A model generated the notes under the pieces. It was not told where the DNA came from. It did not search any database and saw only the letters and a list, made by a program, of their open reading frames with translations. Position numbers and translations under genes: made by a program. From positions 186,001-250,000 of the forward strand of contig NZ_SORE01000008.1 of NCBI RefSeq assembly GCF_004366595.1: DNA of 64,000 nt. The letters are read 5' to 3'. The first letter of the stretch is position 1. Each line of letters begins with the position of its first letter. Shown here one piece after another: positions 60,068 through 64,000 of this stretch. The stretch comes from Paraburkholderia rhizosphaerae. GTDB taxonomy: Bacteria; Pseudomonadota; Gammaproteobacteria; Burkholderiales; Burkholderiaceae.

Positions 60068-60475
60068 TTATCCTCGGTCATGCATTTGATAGAACCCCTC
60101 GCGTCCTCTTTCGGCGCCGCCTGACAGGCATTCGTCGAGTTGATCCGCCATTGCACCTAGCGCGTCAAGATAAATGCCTGACGATGAACCGTAACTGCGG
60201 GCAAGACCGGCGAGGTCGAGCAGCGCGGCATATCTGGCGGCACATTGCTTAGGAAGATCGACGGTCGGAGCCGCGGCGGCTTGCATTTGCACAAGCGTGG
60301 GGTTGCCCAGCGGAACGGGTGTGCAGCCCTCGAGCGACGCTATGCCGAGCGCGACGAAGAAAATCCAATTAACCGCAAATGCGGAATACGACGGCAAACA
60401 GCGCAACCGTTCCTTTACCGATGCTCTACGGTGTCGCGATAACGTCCAGAGCCTGGACACCATGATGTTGGACAT
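60068..60475 (-). CDS. Small lipoprotein
   Basis: This 135-residue product (ATG 60475; ATG 60463 also possible) has a long basic start, a hydrophobic helix (AFAVNWIFFVALGIA) and a lipobox (ASLEGC). A mostly helical mature domain follows (CAARYAALLDLAGLARSYGS, then LDALGAMADQLDECLSGG) with three Cys. Neither start has a clear ribosome-binding site. The family is unknown. It is first in the leftward lipoprotein group. Confidence 0.6.
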   Translation of the reverse strand: MSNIMVSRLWTLSRHRRASVKERLRCLPSYSAFAVNWIFFVALGIASLEGCTPVPLGNPTLVQMQAAAAPTVDLPKQCAARYAALLDLAGLARSYGSSSGIYLDALGAMADQLDECLSGGAERGREGFYQMHDRG

Positions 60476-60549
60476 ATGGGTCAATGAATGTATGAAGCAC
60501 GACGACGCTCGGCAAAAGGCGGCCACGCGCGGACATGCTCGAGTTACGG

Positions 60550-60879
60550 TCAGTGGTGGTACCCGTAGTAGCCCCCACCGCCATGGCCGTAGTAGGCGTG
60601 GTATCCATAGTTGTAGTAGCCGCCGCTATGGATGCCGACAACCAGCGACGGAGCGACGGCCACTGCCGGCGCCGCGACGACCGGAGCGGCCAAGACCGGT
60701 GCGGCGACAACCGGAGCCGTCACGATCACAGGCGCGGGCGGCGCGGCCACGACGACTGCGGGCGGGGCGACCACTACCGGACCCGCGACCGCAACCCCGA
60801 CCGTCACACCCGCAACCGCGGAATCGGCGAGCACAGCCAGAACAACGCCGGCAGTGGATATCGAAAGCGTCCTGCTCAT
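60550..60879 (-). CDS. Exported Ala/Val/Pro-rich protein with Gly/Tyr/His tail
   Basis: This 109-residue protein starts MSRTLSISTAGVVLAVLADS, a likely signal peptide ending around AVAG. The middle (about 30-80) is nearly all Val, Ala and Pro in repeated units such as VVAPPAVVVAAPPAPVIV and APVVAAPVLAAPVV. The last 25 residues are Gly/Tyr/His-rich (YNYGYHAYYGHGGGGYYGYH). It resembles low-complexity surface or periplasmic proteins. Function is unknown, though metal binding by the His/Tyr tail is possible. Confidence 0.65.
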   Translation of the reverse strand: MSRTLSISTAGVVLAVLADSAVAGVTVGVAVAGPVVVAPPAVVVAAPPAPVIVTAPVVAAPVLAAPVVAAPAVAVAPSLVVGIHSGGYYNYGYHAYYGHGGGGYYGYHH

Positions 60880-61117
60880 CACGTAGCCTCATTGAAAGAA
60901 TCGAAGAAAAGAACGTCAGGCGCTTGGGGCAGGTGGCGCCTGACGGGCCTGTCGGATAGCCGGCAATATAGGCCTGCGTGCCGGTAAAAGTTGTACTCAA
61001 GTTATGTCAGGATATTTCGCTGCCGTCCGTGACATGAATTGACATGAAATATTACGGAGAGGGCGCGCGCTCATCTTTAGACTTCACTGCGCTAATGAAT
61101 CAGCCGGAGCGAATTCC

Positions 61118-61381
61118 ATGAAGCGATGTCGTGCATGTATGGCCTTTGTGGCCGTCTCTCTTCCGTGTATGGCGCAGTCGAAGGCCGCTCAGATACTCGC
61201 ATTGAGATTTGCCGATGCCGACGCCGATGCCGACGCCGACGGCAAGCAGACCCACTGCGAGGCTGCGGCTGGCACGCCGCGCGTCGCGCAGTACTTCGAC
61301 CAGATCGATAGCGATCGCAAGCGCTACGTACCACTTCAGGATGTAGAGAACTTTGTCGCGCGTCATCAGGCCAGGCCGTGA
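61118..61381 (+). CDS. Exported EF-hand-like small protein
   Basis: This 87-residue protein starts MKRCRACMAFVAVSLPCMAQ, a likely signal peptide. Next comes the repeat ADADADADADG from a short GATGCC/GCCGAC tandem stretch near 61210-61240. The C-terminal half has YFDQIDSDRKRYVPLQDVEN, close to a single EF-hand loop (D-x-D-x-D-spaced ligands, though the last position is atypical). Calcium binding is plausible. It overlaps the start of the following efflux gene by 4 bp. Confidence 0.6.
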   Translation: MKRCRACMAFVAVSLPCMAQSKAAQILALRFADADADADADGKQTHCEAAAGTPRVAQYFDQIDSDRKRYVPLQDVENFVARHQARP

Positions 61382-62910
61382 GGGATGCGTATGCGTCGTG
61401 GCACGCTCTGCGTATCCTGGCGCCCGTCGTGGGCTTGATGATGTCGGGATGCGTAGCGGTGGGTCCGGATTACGTGATCCCGGACGCGAAAATGGAGCAG
61501 TCGTGGCTTGGCACGCTCGACACACAGGAGCGCTCCAGGTCGTGCAGCTTGCTCTGGTGGGAATCGTTCGGCGACCCCGTTCTTGTCGATCTGGTCAAAC
61601 ATGCCCGCGAGAACAGTCCGACGCTCGAAAGCGCGGCGGTGCGCATTGCGCAAGCGGCGGCGCAATTGGCTGGTAGCGCGTCGACTGAATATCTGCAAAG
61701 CGGGAAACTCTCTGCCGGCGGAAAGCAGATTCATCACACGAAGATCGGTCCGTTCCCCGAAGGGACACAGCAGTCCGCCTTCGGACAGGGTACGGCGTCA
61801 TGGGAAATCGACTTCTGGGGGAAATATCGCCGGCAGATCGAGGCTGATCGGGCGAACGTCCATGCAACAGAGGCCGCCTATGACGATGCGTTGGTATCGC
61901 TGACAGGTCAGGTCGCCAGCACCTATATCGATTTGCGCGTGAGCGAGGCACGACTATCCATCGCCAGACAGAACACCGAACTGCAGCGCAGTGAAGCAGC
62001 CATTGCGAGCGCGCAGCATCAACTCGGCGAGACGAGTGAACTCGCTGCGGCGCAGGCCGCGACCCTGCTTGCGCAAACGGAATCGCAAATCCCCCCGCTC
62101 GAGAGAATGCGCGCCCAGGACCGCGACCAGTTGGCATTGCTGATCGGTACAACGCCGACGGAGATTGACGGCATCGTGAAAGCAACCGGCGTGGTTCCAG
62201 TGCCACCGCACGCTATCGATGCCGGCATCCCGCGCGATCTGCTCAGGCGCCGTCCTGACGTGCGGCAAGCGGCGTTTGATGCCGCGCAGCAGAGCGCCTT
62301 GATCGGCGTGACAAAAGCGCAGCTCTATCCGTCATTTTCGCTAAGTGGCATCTTCGACGTCTCGTCAGGCTATTCGCACGCGACCGACCCCTTTGCATTA
62401 GGAAGCGCTGGCTTTTCGGTACTTGCAGGGACGTTGACATTGCCGGTGTTCAACCGGGGGCAACTGACGAGCCAGGTGCGGGTGCAGGATGCCCAATTCG
62501 AAAGCGCGGTGCTCAATTATCGGAACGTGGTGCTGCAGGCACAGCAAGAGGTGGAGGACGGGCTGGCCGGATTCTCGAGCACATCCGATGCATTGCGGCC
62601 TTTGCAGCGCGCAGTATTGACTGCAACACGGGCACTCGAACTTGCCACTCGTCAGTACTCAGCCGGTGAGGTTGCGTATCAGTCGGTGCTCGATTCTCAG
62701 CGCTCGTTGTCACAGGACAAGGATTCCCTCGCGCAAGGTCAAGGCGCGCTGGCACAGGCGGCCGTTTCGCTTTATCGGGCACTGGGTGGAGGATGGGAAA
62801 GAACGGTCGATGATATTCCGATATCCGAAGAGATCCGCACGTCGATGTCGGCCCGCACGTCATGGGGCGGACTGCTGGACAAGACGCATGAAGCGGCGCT
62901 TGCGCGCTAA
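61378..62910 (+). CDS. Outer-membrane efflux lipoprotein (NodT/OprM family)
   Basis: This 510-residue protein starts at GTG 61378, overlapping the upstream stop. A signal and lipobox (MMSGC) are followed by VAVGPDYVIPDAKM, the family's typical mature N-terminus. OEP repeats carry IPRDLLRRRPDVRQAAFDAA and the closing TRQYSAGEVAYQSVLDSQRS. It forms the outer-membrane tunnel of an RND-type pump. The adaptor gene begins 20 bp downstream; the pump itself must lie beyond the window. Confidence 0.93.
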   Translation: MRDAYASWHALRILAPVVGLMMSGCVAVGPDYVIPDAKMEQSWLGTLDTQERSRSCSLLWWESFGDPVLVDLVKHARENSPTLESAAVRIAQAAAQLAGSASTEYLQSGKLSAGGKQIHHTKIGPFPEGTQQSAFGQGTASWEIDFWGKYRRQIEADRANVHATEAAYDDALVSLTGQVASTYIDLRVSEARLSIARQNTELQRSEAAIASAQHQLGETSELAAAQAATLLAQTESQIPPLERMRAQDRDQLALLIGTTPTEIDGIVKATGVVPVPPHAIDAGIPRDLLRRRPDVRQAAFDAAQQSALIGVTKAQLYPSFSLSGIFDVSSGYSHATDPFALGSAGFSVLAGTLTLPVFNRGQLTSQVRVQDAQFESAVLNYRNVVLQAQQEVEDGLAGFSSTSDALRPLQRAVLTATRALELATRQYSAGEVAYQSVLDSQRSLSQDKDSLAQGQGALAQAAVSLYRALGGGWERTVDDIPISEEIRTSMSARTSWGGLLDKTHEAALAR

Positions 62911-62930
62911 CTATTTTCAGGTCATTTCCG

Positions 62931-64000
62931 ATGTACTGGTCGATGTTGAGCGCCCGCCGGGCGGGATTTGTGAAAGCCGCATGTCTGCTGATGCTCGTTT
63001 CGGGTTGTCACCGTGGGTCCGTCGCACAGCCCGCTCCACTTCCGGTTGTGCAAGTGTCCAGACCGCTGATCAGGCAGATCCAGCCCAGCTTGATATTGCC
63101 TGGAACGGTGGTCGCGTCAAGGAGCGTAGACCTTGTAGCGCGCGTGCCGGGATTTTTGAACTCCATCAATTTTGTCGATGGGGCCGACGTGAGCGCGGGG
63201 CAGTTGCTGTTTCAGATAGAGCCGGATACCTACCGCGCGCAACTCGCGTATGACCGTCTGGCGTTTGACAACGCGGATCGCGAGCTAAAGCGCCAGCGCC
63301 AGTTGCTAGATACGCGCGCAACGTCCGAGCTGAACGTAGAAAACGCACAGACCGCGCGCGACCAGGCGGACGAGAAGCGCGAACTCTCCGCGATCAATCT
63401 GCAATACACCCGAATTGAGGCGCCGTTTGCAGGCCGGATTGGCATTCATCTCGTGGATGCCGGGAATATGGTCGGCGCATCAGGGCCGACCAAACTGGCG
63501 ACGCTCGACAGAATCGCGCCTGTGTATGTCGACTTCACACTCAATGAGCAAGACGCGGTGCGACTCGGTATCTTTGAGAAACTGTCAAAAGGCGAAAGTG
63601 CGATTCCAGTCAGCGTAGCGGCAACGGAATCAAAGCAGGCGGCAACAGGCGTTGTTTGCGCAGTCGATAACCAGATGGACAGCGCGACGGGATCCATCCG
63701 TCTGCGCGCGGCCTTCGTCAACGCTGACCATCGGCTGATTCCAGGCATGTCGGTGCGGGTTTCACTGCCATCGACGTCCGCCTATCGCGCGATGCTTATA
63801 CCGCAGTCAGCGGTCGTAACGGACCAGGACGGTGCATCGGTGTTCATTGTCAGCGCTGACAAGCGCATCGTTCGACGCAGCGTCACGACAGCAGACCGCT
63901 ACGACAGCATGATCGCCATCAGTGCCGGACTCACAGCGGACGATCTGGTCGTAACAGGGGCACCTGGCGTTGCAGCAGGGCAGAAAGTGCAGAGTCGTAT
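62931..64000 (+). CDS. RND efflux periplasmic adaptor (HlyD/MexA type), 3' end cut by the window
   Basis: About 356 codons from ATG 62931 to the edge. It has a signal/lipobox (LLMLVSGC) and PVVQVSRPLIRQIQPSLILP. The first lipoyl half reads VASRSVDLVARVPGFLNSIN with FVDGADVSAGQLLFQIEPDT. A coiled-coil hairpin (LAFDNADRELKRQRQLLDTR) is followed by the second lipoyl half YTRIEAPFAGRIGIHLVDAG. The barrel regions continue (YVDFTLNEQDAV, LIPQSAVVTDQDG). This is the MexA/AcrA adaptor pattern, expected to pair with an RND pump gene to the right. Confidence 0.93.
   Translation, partial: MYWSMLSARRAGFVKAACLLMLVSGCHRGSVAQPAPLPVVQVSRPLIRQIQPSLILPGTVVASRSVDLVARVPGFLNSINFVDGADVSAGQLLFQIEPDTYRAQLAYDRLAFDNADRELKRQRQLLDTRATSELNVENAQTARDQADEKRELSAINLQYTRIEAPFAGRIGIHLVDAGNMVGASGPTKLATLDRIAPVYVDFTLNEQDAVRLGIFEKLSKGESAIPVSVAATESKQAATGVVCAVDNQMDSATGSIRLRAAFVNADHRLIPGMSVRVSLPSTSAYRAMLIPQSAVVTDQDGASVFIVSADKRIVRRSVTTADRYDSMIAISAGLTADDLVVTGAPGVAAGQKVQSR

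Overview
The window reads as a G+C-rich chromosomal segment of a beta-proteobacterium in the Burkholderiales, most likely the Burkholderia/Paraburkholderia/Caballeronia group. The support is codon use, a monomeric NADP isocitrate dehydrogenase, a second poly-hydroxyalkanoate (PHA) operon, DUF1488- and DUF3564-like small proteins, and an FNR-type regulator surrounded by universal stress proteins. This is inferred from gene content only; there is no rRNA or other marker.

Layout. (1) 1-2546, leftward: the edge of a contractile injection system or tail cluster (tube, sheath, two small proteins). (2) 3315-5608: monomeric isocitrate dehydrogenase with a clear terminator. (3) 5668-57775: a roughly 52-kb low-oxygen/stress island. 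It holds eight universal stress protein genes, a DevABC/MacAB-like ABC exporter operon with its own outer-membrane factor, nitroreductases, and a leftward operon made of a divergent GroEL, a polysaccharide deacetylase, a putative glycosidase, a serine hydrolase-NamZ fusion, a two-domain kinase and a frameshifted CheB-like gene. It also holds an FtsH paralogue, two NarX-type histidine kinases, Hsp20, BON-domain proteins, a CBS protein, an amino-acid antiporter, an ACP-FAAL-acyltransferase fusion, a ribosome-hibernation-like protein, a cytochrome c, an FNR regulator, a NarL-type regulator, phaB-phaC and a CPA1 antiporter. (4) 58102-64000: a different set of lipoproteins, low-complexity secreted proteins and an RND-type efflux operon that runs off the end.

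The unifying feature is a 14-bp palindrome, TTGAY-N4-RTCAA, the FNR/ANR consensus. I find 19 exact copies, all between 6.5 and 57.9 kb, plus four near matches. Almost all lie 55-160 bp upstream of a start codon. An FNR protein (42935-43720) with the full Cys ligand set and the E-xx-SR recognition helix is encoded in the middle of the island. The simplest reading is a physically clustered FNR regulon linking oxygen limitation to stress proteins, protein quality control, cell-wall turnover, PHA storage, ribosome hibernation and export.
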